Source: Candidatus Nanopelagicales bacterium (GTDB lineage: Bacteria > Actinomycetota > Actinomycetes > S36-B12). Taken from it: a stretch of DNA of 53,896 bases. The notes under the pieces are model-generated. The model was not told the DNA's origin. It made no database searches and worked only from the letters and a program-made list of their open reading frames with translations. This document shows positions 40,391-49,844 of the stretch, in pieces. The translations under genes were made by a program, and so were the position numbers. The first letter of the stretch is position 1; each line of letters starts with the position of its first letter. The stretch is taken from assembly GCA_021741645.1 (NCBI GenBank), contig JAIOXK010000007.1, positions 1 to 53,896 of the forward strand, written 5' to 3'.

Positions 40391-41053
40391 ATGGAACTGA
40401 CACCGCTGGACCCTGCAGGGGTGCCTCTGGGCACGGTCGTGCTGCTGCACGGCTTCACGCGACATCCGCGTGACCTGCAGGCTCCGGCGGAGCGTTTCGC
40501 GGCGCTGGGCGCTCGAGTGCTCCGTCCTCGCCTTGGTGCCTGGTGGTGGCCCCGGAGCACGAACCGCACCCGGTATCTGACTCACATCGCGGAAGCTGTG
40601 GCCCAGGCTCGATCGACGGGTCCGCTGATCGTGGTCGGCCACTCGGCGGGGGCTCCGGCGGGGGCGTGGATTGCCGCGGCACTGCGGAATTCAGGCACGA
40701 GCGTGGATGCCCTGATCCTGGTTGACGGGGTGGAGAGTCCGGCGAGGACGCTCCGCCGAGCATGGCCGGATCTCACCGGGGTGCCGGTAGACGTCATCTG
40801 CGCCCCGCCCTCTCGGTGCAATCGGAATGGCGCCCTGGCTCGGTGGCTCGACGACTATCGCGAGTCCGGACAGCCGGGGCCGTCGGTGGACCTCATCGTG
40901 ATCCCTGGCATGGGTCATGGAGATGTCGAGGGCCCAGGCCGACATGTCTATGTGCGCTGGTGTCACGACGATCCAGCAGCGCCCGCTCTGGCGGAACTCG
41001 AGGGGACCCTGGACGGCCTCGTCGAGCGCGCGCTGGATGCTGTTGCAAAGTAG
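40391..41053 (+). CDS. Alpha/beta hydrolase
   Basis: The 220-residue protein has the alpha/beta-hydrolase order: oxyanion segment VVLLHGFTRHPRDL near residue 17, nucleophile elbow VVGHSAGAPAG near 80, acidic position in the LILVDG strand region, and catalytic His in VIPGMGHGDVEG near 173. No signal peptide is seen. The substrate is unknown; thioesterase and lactonase roles cannot be separated. It begins 18 bases after the persulfide dioxygenase and may belong to that transcript. cysK follows after 59 bases. Confidence 0.8.
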   Translation: MELTPLDPAGVPLGTVVLLHGFTRHPRDLQAPAERFAALGARVLRPRLGAWWWPRSTNRTRYLTHIAEAVAQARSTGPLIVVGHSAGAPAGAWIAAALRNSGTSVDALILVDGVESPARTLRRAWPDLTGVPVDVICAPPSRCNRNGALARWLDDYRESGQPGPSVDLIVIPGMGHGDVEGPGRHVYVRWCHDDPAAPALAELEGTLDGLVERALDAVAK

Positions 41054-41112
41054 TGGCAATCACAGATGCCCCCTCGTAGCGGCCCGGATCGATGGATGGA
41101 AGGATCCCGGGC

Positions 41113-42045
41113 ATGCGAATCGCCAATGACATCACTGAGCTGATCGGCAACACCCCTCTCGTGCGCGTGCGCAAGATCACGGAGGGAGCCGACGCCGACG
41201 TAGTCGCGAAACTTGAGTTCTTCAACCCTGCGCATTCGGTCAAGGATCGCATCGGGGCGGCGATGATCGATGCGGCTCAGGAGGCCGGACTCATCGGTCC
41301 TGACACCATCGTCGTGGAGCCCACCAGCGGCAACACCGGCATCGCCCTTGCAATGGTGTGTGCTGCCCGGGGCATCAAGATCGTGCTGACCATGCCTGAG
41401 ACGATGTCACTCGAGCGTCGTGCACTCCTTCGAGGCTACGGTGCCGACCTCATTCTCACGCCAGGTCCGGAGGGCATGGGGGGTGCCATCGCGAAGGCCA
41501 CCGAGCTCGCGGAGAGCGACCCGCGCTACTTCATGCCCCAGCAGTTCATGAACGAGGCCAATCCCGCCATTCACCGCCGCACCACGGCGGAGGAGATCTG
41601 GAACGACACCGACGGCAAGGTCGACATCCTCGTCTCCGGTGTGGGCACCGGGGGCACCATCACCGGAGTCGGCCAGGCACTCAAGGAGCGCAAGCCCTCC
41701 GTTCAGGTGATCGCCGTTGAGCCCGCCGCCTCTCCCGTGCTTCAGGGAGGTCCCAAGGGCCCTCATCCCATTCAGGGAATCGGCGCCGGCTTCATCCCGG
41801 CAATCCTCGACACCGATGTCTACGACGAGGTGGTGGGAGTCCAGGCTGAGGATGCCCTGGCGACCGCACGTCGTGCTGCGACGGAGGAGGGGCTGCTGGT
41901 CGGCATCTCGTCGGGAGCGGCCCTATGGGCGGCCGTCGAGGTCGCCAAGCGGCCCGAGAATGCCGGGAAGCTCATCGTCGTCATCGTGCCCTCCTTCGGG
42001 GAGCGGTACCTGTCGACGGCGCTCTTTGCCGGCCTGGCGGAATGA
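41113..42045 (+). CDS. cysK: Cysteine synthase (O-acetylserine sulfhydrylase)
   Basis: CysK uses PLP to replace the acetyl of O-acetylserine with sulfide. The 310-residue protein has [11 protein letters not shown] at the N-terminus, the PLP lysine in [11 protein letters not shown] near residue 42, the substrate loop TSGNTGIA near 70, the phosphate loop GVGTGGT near 178 and ISSGAALWA near 265. GGAAGG lies ahead of ATG 41113. Its stop overlaps the cysE ATG (ATGA), so both subunits of the cysteine synthase complex are made together. It sits beside the persulfide module. Confidence 0.95.
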   Translation: MRIANDITELIGNTPLVRVRKITEGADADVVAKLEFFNPAHSVKDRIGAAMIDAAQEAGLIGPDTIVVEPTSGNTGIALAMVCAARGIKIVLTMPETMSLERRALLRGYGADLILTPGPEGMGGAIAKATELAESDPRYFMPQQFMNEANPAIHRRTTAEEIWNDTDGKVDILVSGVGTGGTITGVGQALKERKPSVQVIAVEPAASPVLQGGPKGPHPIQGIGAGFIPAILDTDVYDEVVGVQAEDALATARRAATEEGLLVGISSGAALWAAVEVAKRPENAGKLIVVIVPSFGERYLSTALFAGLAE

Positions 42046-42809
42046 GCGCCAAGGCGAGCGTGCTCTCGAGCCTGCGTCGGCGGGCCAAGGAGGTCCTCGA
42101 CGCGGCCCGCAGTGACCTTCAGTCCGTCACGGAGCGCGATCCTGCTGCTCGCCGCCCTGTGGAGGTCGCCCTCCTCTACCCGGGGGTGCATGCGGTCTGG
42201 GCCCATCGGGTCAGCCATGCCCTGTGGAACAGGGGCGCGTACTTTCCGGCCCGGGCACTGTCACAGGCCACCCGTTTCTGGACGAATATCGAGATTCACC
42301 CTGCGGCGGAACTGGGGCCGAGGCTCTTCATCGATCACGGCGCCGGTGTCGTGATCGGCGAGACGGCGGTCGTCGGCTCCGACGTCACGATCTACCACGG
42401 CGTCACCCTGGGTGGCACGAGCCTCGGTCATGGCAAGAGGCATCCCACGATCGGCGATCGCGTCACCGTGGGTGCTGGCGCCAAGGTGCTCGGCGACCTC
42501 AATGTCGGTGATGACTCGCGGATCGGCGCGAATGCCGTGCTGGTGCGATCCGTGCATGACCACTCGGTGGTGGTCGGCGTGCCGGGCCAGGTCATCGCGC
42601 ACGGCACGTCCGCCGAACCGGACACCCGGCCCAAGACCGACAGCCCAACGGCCCCGGATCCCGTGGGACTGGCCGTGTCCTCGCTTCTAGATCGGGTTCA
42701 GACGCTGGAATCCCATGTCATGGGCGCCGAACACCACTCCCACAGCCCGGTGCGGCTGTTCCGAGGAGAGTGGGAGCTCGAGGTGGACGCCGTCGACTTC
42801 GTGATCTGA
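42042..42809 (+). CDS. cysE: Serine O-acetyltransferase
   Basis: CysE makes O-acetylserine, the substrate of CysK. The 255-residue protein has an N-terminal helical domain (to about residue 70), the left-handed beta-helix with the hexapeptide motif ([54 protein letters not shown]) and [13 protein letters not shown]-terminal extension of about 65 residues follows the usual end of the hexapeptide domain. The family tail that docks in CysK is normally an Ile at the very end, and this protein ends DFVI. It starts in the ATGA overlap with cysK. Confidence 0.93.
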   Translation: MSAKASVLSSLRRRAKEVLDAARSDLQSVTERDPAARRPVEVALLYPGVHAVWAHRVSHALWNRGAYFPARALSQATRFWTNIEIHPAAELGPRLFIDHGAGVVIGETAVVGSDVTIYHGVTLGGTSLGHGKRHPTIGDRVTVGAGAKVLGDLNVGDDSRIGANAVLVRSVHDHSVVVGVPGQVIAHGTSAEPDTRPKTDSPTAPDPVGLAVSSLLDRVQTLESHVMGAEHHSHSPVRLFRGEWELEVDAVDFVI

Positions 42810-42907
42810 CGGGCCACCCTGCAGGTGAGCCTTCTTGCCGACAGGCACGGGACTCCTAGTCCGTTGTGATGGGACGAACGACCCTAAGGTGCACGGCCGG
42901 GCCGACG

Positions 42908-42913
42908 TAGGGT
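42908..42913 (+). promoter_or_regulatory. Possible -10 of the pyruvate oxidoreductase gene
   Basis: TAGGGT would start transcription near 42920, leaving about 20 bases of leader with GGAGG (42929-42933) six bases before the ATG. Confidence 0.45.
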
Positions 42914-42939
42914 CAAAGGGAGTGCGACGGAGGTCTCCC

Positions 42940-45900
42940 ATGGGTGCCATCAGGTGCGTCGACGGCAACGAGGCGGTGGCCATGGTGGCCCACCGCCTCA
43001 GTGATGTCTGCTCCATCTATCCGATCACGCCCGCGTCTCCCATGGGGGAGTACGCCGATGCCTGGAGTGCCGCCGGTCACGAGAATCTCTGGGGCGGGGT
43101 GCCGGCCGTCGTGGAGATGCAGTCCGAGGCGGGAGCCGCCGGCGCCTTTCACGGAGCCCTGCAGAAGGGCGTGCTGGCTACCACGTTCACGGCATCACAG
43201 GGGTTGCTCCTGATGGTGCCCAACATGTTCAAGATCGCCGGTGAGCTGACCCCCGCCGTCATGCACGTTGCTGCTCGGGCCGTGGCTACGCATGCCTTGT
43301 CGATCTTCGGAGACCACAGCGACGTCATGTCCGTGCGCTCCACCGGCTGGGCCATGCTGAGCGCCTCGAGCGTTCAGGAGGCACATGACCTTGCCGCGGT
43401 GGCGCACGCGGCTGCTCTGCGCACCAGGCTGCCCTTCCTGCACTTCTTCGACGGATTCCGCACGTCCCATGAGGTCGCCCGCATCGAGACCCTCAGTGAT
43501 GACGATCTCCGCGCGCTCGTGCGCGAGCGCGATGTTGAGGCTCATCGTGCGCGCGGACTGAATCCTGAGCATCCGGTGCTGCGCGGAACGGCCCAGAACC
43601 CGGATGTCTTCTTCCAGGCACGCGAGGCCGCCAACCCCTTCTACGACGAGGCGCCTGCGCAGGTGCAGGAGGTGATGGACGAACTTGCTGAGCGGACTGG
43701 TCGCCGCTATCAGCTGATGGACTATCACGGCGCGGTTGATGCCGACCGGGTGATCGTGATCATGGGATCGGCAGCGGGAGCGGTGCGCGAGGCCGTTGAC
43801 TCACTGAACCTTCGAGGTGAACGGGTCGGCATGGTGACCGTGCACCTGTACCGGCCGTTTCCATCGCAGGCTCTGGTGAACCTCCTGCCTGACACGGTGC
43901 GTCACGTGGCTGTGCTGGACCGCACGAAGGAGCCCGGGGCTCCCGGAGAGCCGCTGCATCTGGACGTGCTCGTGGCCCTTGCGTCGCAGCGTGCCGATGT
44001 CGAGGTGGTGGGCGGCCGATACGGACTGGGCTCCAAGGAGTTTCGTCCGTCCCACGCAGCAGCGGCATTCGCTGCGCTCCGTGGAGCGTGCCCGCCGAGG
44101 ACGTTCACTCTGGGAATCGATGACGATGTCACTCATCTCTCCCTTGACCCGGTCGAGATTGAGTTCGCTGGCGCCCGCCCGCGAACCGCACTGTTCTTCG
44201 GCTTGGGTAGTGACGGCACCGTTGGTGCGAACAAGCAGAGCATCAAGATCATCGGGGAGAACACGGATCTATGGGCTCAGGGGTATTTCGAGTATGACTC
44301 CAAGAAGTCCGGCTCCGTGACCGTCTCCCACCTGCGGTTCGGGACCGACCCGATCAGGTCCACCTACCTGATCGACGAGGCCGATTTCGTGGCCTGTCAT
44401 CAGTTTGGGCTCATGGAGCGGATGCCGGTGCTGGAGCGAGCGGCGCCAGGCGCGACCGTTCTGCTCAACGCGCCCTACTCAGGGGAGAAACTCTGGGGCC
44501 ACCTGACGAGAGAGGCGCAGCAGGCAATTCTCGACAGGAACCTCACCGTATGGACGATCGATGCCGCGCGAATAGCGCGCGAAGTCGGCCTGGGGAATCG
44601 GATCAACACGGTGATGCAGCCGTGCTTCTTCGCCCTGTCGGGAGTGCTGCCCTCGGAAGAGGCCGTGTCACTGATCAAGGAGTCGATCACGCATGCCTAC
44701 GGTCGACGCGGACGCGCCGTCGTTGAGCGAAACCATGCAGCCGTGGATGCGGCACTGGCCGCGATGCAAGAGGTCGTCGTCCCATCCGTGGTGAGTGCCA
44801 CGCGTAGCCGTCGGGCTCCGGTCGGTCCCGGGGCGCCGGCGTGGGTCCAGGACGTGACGGCCGTGATGATCGCAGGTCAAGGGGACCGACTTCCGGTCAG
44901 TGCCCTGCCCGTTGACGGCACCTTTCCGGTCGGGACGGCTCGGTGGGAGAAGCGGGATCTGGCTCAGGAGATCCCGATCTGGGACCCGGATCTGTGCATC
45001 GACTGCGGCAAGTGCGCGATCGCGTGTCCCCACGCCGCGATCCGGATGAAGGCGTATCCAGAATCAAGCCTGGTATCGGCACCCGAGGGCTTCCCATCGA
45101 AGTCCTACAGCGGCAAGGAGCTGGGGGCCGGAACCAGGCTCACGGTCCAGGTGGCACCGGACGACTGCACCGGATGCGGGATCTGCGTGAACGTGTGTCC
45201 GGCCCGCAGCAAGGAGGAGGCTCGCCACAAGGCGATTGACCTGCTCCCCGTGTCTGAGCATCGTGAGCGCGAACGTGTGAATGTTGACTTCTTCCTGTCC
45301 CTTCCGGAGGTTGATCGAGCCGCCGTGCGGGCGGACACAGTCAAGGGCTCGCAGTTGCTTCAGCCGCTCTTCGAGTTCTCCGGCGCCTGCTCTGGATGCG
45401 GGGAGACGCCCTACGTCAAGCTCCTCAGTCAGCAGTTCGGTGATCGCATGATCGTCGCCAATGCCACGGGTTGCTCATCCATCTACGGTGGCAATCTGCC
45501 GACCACTCCATGGACCGTCGACTCGCAGGGCCGTGGTCCCGCGTGGAACAACTCCCTGTTCGAGGACAACGCAGAGTTCGGACTTGGCATGCGAGTGGCG
45601 GCGGACGTCCAGCGCTCCGACGCACGCCGACTCCTGGCGGCTCTGGCGAGTGAGCTGGACGCCGATCTGGTGCTGGGCCTGATGGACGACGAACCAGGGC
45701 CAGAGGACGAGGCGGGCATGGTGCGGCAGCGCATGCGAGTGTCCGCGCTGCGTGAACGGCTGGCGAGCATCGATGATCCACGCGCACGGTCGCTGGAATC
45801 TCTCGCCGATGCCCTGATCCCGATATCGGTGTGGATCGTCGGGGGAGACGGCTGGGCGTACGACATCGGGTTCGGCGGGCTTGATCACGTGCTGTCGAGC

Positions 45901-46518
45901 GGCCGCAATGTCAACATCCTCGTTCTGGACACCGAGGTGTACTCCAACACGGGCGGTCAGGCATCGAAGTCAACGCCCCGAGCCGCGACGGCGAAGTTCG
46001 CCAGTGACGGCAAGGCCACGCGGAAGAAGGATCTGGGCCTGCTCGCTGAGGCCTATGGTGACGTCTACGTCGCTCAGATCGCACTGGGCGCGAATGAGAC
46101 GCAGACGATTCGCGCCATGCGTGAAGCGGCGGCATACGAGGGTCCCAGTCTGGTCATCGCGTACTCGACCTGCATTGCGCACGGGATTGACATGTCGACG
46201 TCAATGGCCCATCAGAAGGCCGCGGTCATGTCAGGCTATTGGCCGCTCTATCGGTACCACCCAAGTCCACGTCTTGACACGCACCCATTCAGTCTGGACT
46301 CCAAGCCTCCATCTCTGCCGCTGGCCGACTTCCTGCGAGAGGAGACGCGTTTCGCGGTACTCGAGCGAACGGACCCTGCCCGCGCTGAGCATCTGCAGGC
46401 TCTGGCCCAGGCAGACGTCGACGAGAGATGGCACTACTACGAGCAGCTCGTGGACATCGAGCGGAGCATCCCGGTGGATGAGCACAACGTCCAGGAGCCC
46501 GCGCAGGAGGCGACATGA
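42940..46518 (+). CDS. nifJ: Pyruvate:ferredoxin (flavodoxin) oxidoreductase, single chain
   Basis: This 1192-residue enzyme oxidatively decarboxylates pyruvate to acetyl-CoA and passes electrons to ferredoxin or flavodoxin. Domains in order: pyruvate-binding part (CSIYPITPASPMGEY near residue 28), gamma-type domain, two 4Fe-4S motifs (CIDCGKCAIACPHA near 687; CTGCGICVNVCPA near 744), cysteines for the third cluster (CSGCGETPYVK near 819, TGCSS near 846) and the TPP site (GDGWAYDIGFGGLDH near 970, DTEVYSNTGGQASKSTP). All cluster cysteines are present. GGAGG six bases before ATG 42940 fixes the start. It overlaps the next gene by 4 bp. Such enzymes are oxygen-sensitive in most hosts. Confidence 0.95.
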   Translation: MGAIRCVDGNEAVAMVAHRLSDVCSIYPITPASPMGEYADAWSAAGHENLWGGVPAVVEMQSEAGAAGAFHGALQKGVLATTFTASQGLLLMVPNMFKIAGELTPAVMHVAARAVATHALSIFGDHSDVMSVRSTGWAMLSASSVQEAHDLAAVAHAAALRTRLPFLHFFDGFRTSHEVARIETLSDDDLRALVRERDVEAHRARGLNPEHPVLRGTAQNPDVFFQAREAANPFYDEAPAQVQEVMDELAERTGRRYQLMDYHGAVDADRVIVIMGSAAGAVREAVDSLNLRGERVGMVTVHLYRPFPSQALVNLLPDTVRHVAVLDRTKEPGAPGEPLHLDVLVALASQRADVEVVGGRYGLGSKEFRPSHAAAAFAALRGACPPRTFTLGIDDDVTHLSLDPVEIEFAGARPRTALFFGLGSDGTVGANKQSIKIIGENTDLWAQGYFEYDSKKSGSVTVSHLRFGTDPIRSTYLIDEADFVACHQFGLMERMPVLERAAPGATVLLNAPYSGEKLWGHLTREAQQAILDRNLTVWTIDAARIAREVGLGNRINTVMQPCFFALSGVLPSEEAVSLIKESITHAYGRRGRAVVERNHAAVDAALAAMQEVVVPSVVSATRSRRAPVGPGAPAWVQDVTAVMIAGQGDRLPVSALPVDGTFPVGTARWEKRDLAQEIPIWDPDLCIDCGKCAIACPHAAIRMKAYPESSLVSAPEGFPSKSYSGKELGAGTRLTVQVAPDDCTGCGICVNVCPARSKEEARHKAIDLLPVSEHRERERVNVDFFLSLPEVDRAAVRADTVKGSQLLQPLFEFSGACSGCGETPYVKLLSQQFGDRMIVANATGCSSIYGGNLPTTPWTVDSQGRGPAWNNSLFEDNAEFGLGMRVAADVQRSDARRLLAALASELDADLVLGLMDDEPGPEDEAGMVRQRMRVSALRERLASIDDPRARSLESLADALIPISVWIVGGDGWAYDIGFGGLDHVLSSGRNVNILVLDTEVYSNTGGQASKSTPRAATAKFASDGKATRKKDLGLLAEAYGDVYVAQIALGANETQTIRAMREAAAYEGPSLVIAYSTCIAHGIDMSTSMAHQKAAVMSGYWPLYRYHPSPRLDTHPFSLDSKPPSLPLADFLREETRFAVLERTDPARAEHLQALAQADVDERWHYYEQLVDIERSIPVDEHNVQEPAQEAT

Positions 46519-47510
46519 ACCTCACAACGACGTATCTGGGGATGGAACTCACGTCACCGGTGGTGGCATCCCCCTCGCCCTTGACCGGGCGCCTGGACTC
46601 ACTGCTGCGACTGCAGGAAGCGGGCGCAGGCGCAGTCGTCCTTCCCAGCCTGTTCGAGGAGGAGGTCGAGAGCGAGGCACTGCAGTTGTTCGATCGCATG
46701 GAGGCGGCCTCGGGCATCGGCGCCGAGGCGGCCGGGTACTTCCCGGACGTCGACCTCGACCACCTGGGTCTCGAGCGACATCTTGCGCTCGTGGAGCAGG
46801 CGTCGGACCTCCTCGACATCCCGGTGATCGCGAGTCTGAACGGCCGCACGCCGGGAGGCTGGGTGCGCTACGCCGGCGAGTTGCAGGAGGCTGGTGCGCG
46901 GGCGATCGAACTGAACACCTATGAGGTGGTGGTCGACCCAGACCTGACAGCTGCGGATGTGGAGGAGCGCTATCTGCGGCTCGTCGACGATGTCCGACGC
47001 GAGGTGGACATCCCCGTGAGCGTCAAACTGTCGCCCTACTTCACATCGATGGCACATATGGCCCGACGCATCGTCGAGCATGGTGCGGATGGCCTGGTCC
47101 TGTTCAATCGCTTTTACCAGCCGGATCTGGATCTGGAGACCTTGGACGTCACGCCGCACTTGGAGTTGTCCACCGAGAGCGAGCTACGGCTGCCCCTTCG
47201 CTGGACTGCGATCCTGCGCCCGGTGCTTCCTGACACCTCGATTGGGCTGACTTCAGGCGTGCACACGGGTCGGGGCGCGGCCAAGGCACTCCTGGCCGGG
47301 GCCGACGTGGTGATGGTGGCGTCGGAGCTCCTCAGAGAGGGCCCTCGGCGACTCGGCGAGATCCTCGATGAGCTGACCCGCTGGATGAACGAGCATGAGT
47401 ACACCTCCGTGCGGCAATTGCAGGGGAGCGTCGCTGGGCACACCGCGGCGGATCCCAGTGCCTTTGAGAGGGCCCAGTACCAGCGAGTGCTGAAGTCATG
47501 GGTCTCGTAG
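46515..47510 (+). CDS. Dihydroorotate dehydrogenase-like protein, PFOR partner
   Basis: The 331-residue protein is a beta/alpha barrel of the dihydroorotate dehydrogenase type: TTYLGMELTSPVVASPSPLTG at the N-terminus, IPVIASLNG, the IELNTYEV strand, IPVSVKLSPYFTSM, GLVLFNRFYQPD and IGLTSGVHTGRGAAKALLAGADVVMVAS at the FMN-phosphate end. In true pyrimidine enzymes the strand carrying ELN continues with catalytic Asn and Ser/Cys positions (NxSCPN); this has NTYEVV instead, so orotate synthesis is unlikely. Genes of this type often follow nifJ. A 4-bp ATGA overlap couples the two, so an accessory redox role is inferred. Confidence 0.85.
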   Translation: MNLTTTYLGMELTSPVVASPSPLTGRLDSLLRLQEAGAGAVVLPSLFEEEVESEALQLFDRMEAASGIGAEAAGYFPDVDLDHLGLERHLALVEQASDLLDIPVIASLNGRTPGGWVRYAGELQEAGARAIELNTYEVVVDPDLTAADVEERYLRLVDDVRREVDIPVSVKLSPYFTSMAHMARRIVEHGADGLVLFNRFYQPDLDLETLDVTPHLELSTESELRLPLRWTAILRPVLPDTSIGLTSGVHTGRGAAKALLAGADVVMVASELLREGPRRLGEILDELTRWMNEHEYTSVRQLQGSVAGHTAADPSAFERAQYQRVLKSWVS

Positions 47511-47523
47511 CAGGAAACGATGA

Positions 47524-47529
47524 CACAAT
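47524..47529 (+). promoter_or_regulatory. Probable -10 of the second aldo/keto reductase gene
   Basis: CACAAT ends six bases before ATG 47536, and there is no Shine-Dalgarno sequence. Confidence 0.4.
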
Positions 47530-47535
47530 CACGGC

Positions 47536-48576
47536 ATGACTCTTGACCAGTATGTGCCCGATGCGGACCGCTACGACGGACGCATGCCCTACCGTCGCTG
47601 CGGACGCCGAGGTCTGAAGCTTCCAGTCGTCTCCTTGGGCTTCTGGCACAACTTCGGCGATGACAAGCCGCTGGAGAATCAGCGCGACATCATGCGCACC
47701 GCATTCGACCTCGGCATCACCCATTTCGATCTGGCCAACAACTACGGACCTCCCTTCGGGTCGGCGGAGATCAACGCTGGCCGCATCCTGCGAGAGGACT
47801 TCGCCGGACTCCGAGACGAGTTGATCATCTCCAGCAAGGCAGGGTGGGACATGTGGCCGGGGCCGTATGGAGATCTCGGATCACGCAAGTACCTGTTGGC
47901 GAGTCTGGACCAGAGCCTGGAGCGCCTCGGCCTTGACTACGTCGACATCTTCTACCACCACCGTCCGGACCCGGACACGCCGATCGAGGAGTCAATGGGT
48001 GCGCTCCATTCAGCGGTTCAGCAGGGGAAAGCACTGTATGTAGGCATCTCGTCCTATTCGCCGAGCCGCACCCTCGAGGCGGCACGCATCCTCGGCGAGA
48101 TGGGCACTCCGCTGCTCATCCACCAACCGTCCTACTCCATGCTCAACCGCTGGATTGAGAGCGGTCTGCTCGATGCGCTGGAGGAGGTGGGGGCGGGGGC
48201 GATCACCTTCAGCCCGCTCGCTCAGGGGATGCTCACCGATCGCTACCTGCAGGGAGTTCCGGAGGGGTCGCGGGCCACTGAAGGGAAGTCCCTGTTCGAA
48301 TCCCACCTTTCCGATGAGAACCTCGACCGCATCCGGGGTCTGGCGGCGATAGCCAGCGAGCGCGGGCAGTCCCTCGCCCAGATGGCCGTTGCCTGGACGC
48401 TCCGCGACCACCGCGTCACTTCGACGCTGCTGGGCGCGAGCAGTGCCGCGCAGTTGAGGGAGACCGCCTCGGCCGTCGCGAACCTGCAGTTCTCCGATGA
48501 CGAGCTGGCCGCGATCGACGGGTTCGCGATCGACGGCGACATCAATCTCTGGGGCGCGCAGTCGGAGATCCCGTGA
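47536..48576 (+). CDS. Aldo/keto reductase, YghZ/GprA type
   Basis: The 346-residue protein matches the L-glyceraldehyde-3-phosphate reductase branch: RYDGRMPYRRCGRRGLKLPV followed by VSLGFWHNFGDD at the N-terminus, the catalytic region FDLANNYGPPFGSAE, Lys in LIISSKAG, DYVDIFYHHRPDPDTP with the active His, and VTSTLLGASSAAQLRE near the NADPH site. This group reduces methylglyoxal and glyceraldehyde 3-phosphate. A lipoprotein gene overlaps its stop by 4 bp. It is not close in sequence to the aldo/keto reductase at 22.2 kb. Confidence 0.9.
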   Translation: MTLDQYVPDADRYDGRMPYRRCGRRGLKLPVVSLGFWHNFGDDKPLENQRDIMRTAFDLGITHFDLANNYGPPFGSAEINAGRILREDFAGLRDELIISSKAGWDMWPGPYGDLGSRKYLLASLDQSLERLGLDYVDIFYHHRPDPDTPIEESMGALHSAVQQGKALYVGISSYSPSRTLEAARILGEMGTPLLIHQPSYSMLNRWIESGLLDALEEVGAGAITFSPLAQGMLTDRYLQGVPEGSRATEGKSLFESHLSDENLDRIRGLAAIASERGQSLAQMAVAWTLRDHRVTSTLLGASSAAQLRETASAVANLQFSDDELAAIDGFAIDGDINLWGAQSEIP

Positions 48577-49217
48577 TCACGAGGGTCGTCGGCGGCGCCG
48601 TGCTGTGCGTCGCGCTCCTGGGGGCGTGCGGTTCTGATGACGAGGTGGGTGTCGACGTGGGCGCGGCCTCGGAGTCAGCCGGCGTCGTTGCCTCCGCGAC
48701 TCCGACAGGTCCAAGCCTGCAGGAGCAGCAGGTGACCTGGGCGGGCGAGGTGTGCCGATCACGTTCGTCGCTGAATGATGCGGTGTCCTCCCTCGGGAGC
48801 AATCTCGATATTGAGTTCGGCAGCGATCAGTCCATTCTCGATCAGCTGGATCGTCAATTGCGATGGCAGGTGCTGGTGATCGCGTCGTCGGCCAGTGATC
48901 TGTTGTCGTTGATGGCCGGAGCCCCGGTGGAGCCGAAGCAGGCGAATGACTGGGTCATGGAGATCAGTGGAGCCACCGACACTGCTCAGGCGGCAGTCGA
49001 TGACGTGACCGCCGAACTCGATGCACTGGGCAAGGCCGATGGCTTCCTCGACGGGGTGCAGGCGGCAGGCTCGGCGGTGCTCGCCGGCACGCAGGCGTAT
49101 CAGGCAGGTGCAGCGCTCGTTGAGGTCGTGCAGACGGTCACGGAGGAGGCTCAGGTCGAGTTGGGTCCTGCCTTCGCCCAAGCGCCGGACTGCTCGGAGT
49201 TCACGTCCACCAGATGA
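48573..49217 (+). CDS. Putative lipoprotein, unknown function
   Basis: The 214-residue protein begins with a lipoprotein signal, MITRVVGGAVLCVALLGAC, with Cys at residue 19. A Ser/Ala-rich linker follows, then a mostly helical domain (VTWAGEVCRSRSSLNDAVSS, ASDLLSLMAGAPV, VQTVTEEAQVELG) that ends FAQAPDCSEF. Two more cysteines could form a disulfide. No family was recognised. Its GTG overlaps the aldo/keto reductase stop (GTGA), although the predicted products go to different compartments. Confidence 0.7.
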   Translation: MITRVVGGAVLCVALLGACGSDDEVGVDVGAASESAGVVASATPTGPSLQEQQVTWAGEVCRSRSSLNDAVSSLGSNLDIEFGSDQSILDQLDRQLRWQVLVIASSASDLLSLMAGAPVEPKQANDWVMEISGATDTAQAAVDDVTAELDALGKADGFLDGVQAAGSAVLAGTQAYQAGAALVEVVQTVTEEAQVELGPAFAQAPDCSEFTSTR

Positions 49218-49241
49218 GGTCGATCAGATGAGCGACACCGG

Positions 49242-49844
49242 ATGACGCACGGGACGGTTGATGTTCCGGAGGGACTCGCTCTCGGGGAGGACGGCGTGCT
49301 GCGCTGCGCGTGGAGCGCTGGGCAGCCTGACTATCGCAGGTACCACGACGAGGAGTGGGGCCGTGCAGTCCACGGCGAGGTGCCGCTCTTCGAGCGCATC
49401 ACGCTCGAGGCCTTTCAGTCAGGCCTGTCCTGGCTCACGATCCTGCGCAAGCGAGGGAACTTTCGGGCGGCCTTCGCGGAGTTCGACCCTGAATCCGTTG
49501 CAGCTTTCGACGAGCGCGACGTCGAACGACTCATGCAGGATTCGGGCATCGTGCGCAATCGACGCAAGATCGAGGCGACTCTCGCCAACGCTCGAGCGCT
49601 GGTGGCGATGCGCGAGCGCGGCGAACGACTCGACTCCCTGTTCTGGGATCACGCGCCGGCCGACCGCTCGCGTCCTGGCACGCCCGCTGGGATTCCCACG
49701 CAGTCGGAGGAGTCCGTTCGGCTCAGCAGGGAGCTGAAGAGTCGGGGGTTCGCACACATCGGCCCCACGACCATGTATGCCGCGATGCAGGCCTGCGGAC
49801 TGGTGGATGACCACCTCGAGGCATGCCAGGTGGGAGTCAGGTAG
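49242..49844 (+). CDS. tag: DNA-3-methyladenine glycosylase I
   Basis: Tag excises N3-methyladenine from alkylated DNA. The 200-residue protein has the family's zinc motif start RCAWSAGQPDYRRYHDEEWG (Cys and His ligands), the PLFERITLEAFQSGLSW signature, the DNA-binding ILRKRGNFRAAF, and the end motif RGFAHIGPTTMYAAMQACGLVDDH (here SRGFAHIGPTTMYA), which includes the last zinc ligands. The residues expected for base recognition are present. It overlaps the opposing AI-2E gene by 8 bp at the 3' ends. Confidence 0.94.
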   Translation: MTHGTVDVPEGLALGEDGVLRCAWSAGQPDYRRYHDEEWGRAVHGEVPLFERITLEAFQSGLSWLTILRKRGNFRAAFAEFDPESVAAFDERDVERLMQDSGIVRNRRKIEATLANARALVAMRERGERLDSLFWDHAPADRSRPGTPAGIPTQSEESVRLSRELKSRGFAHIGPTTMYAAMQACGLVDDHLEACQVGVR

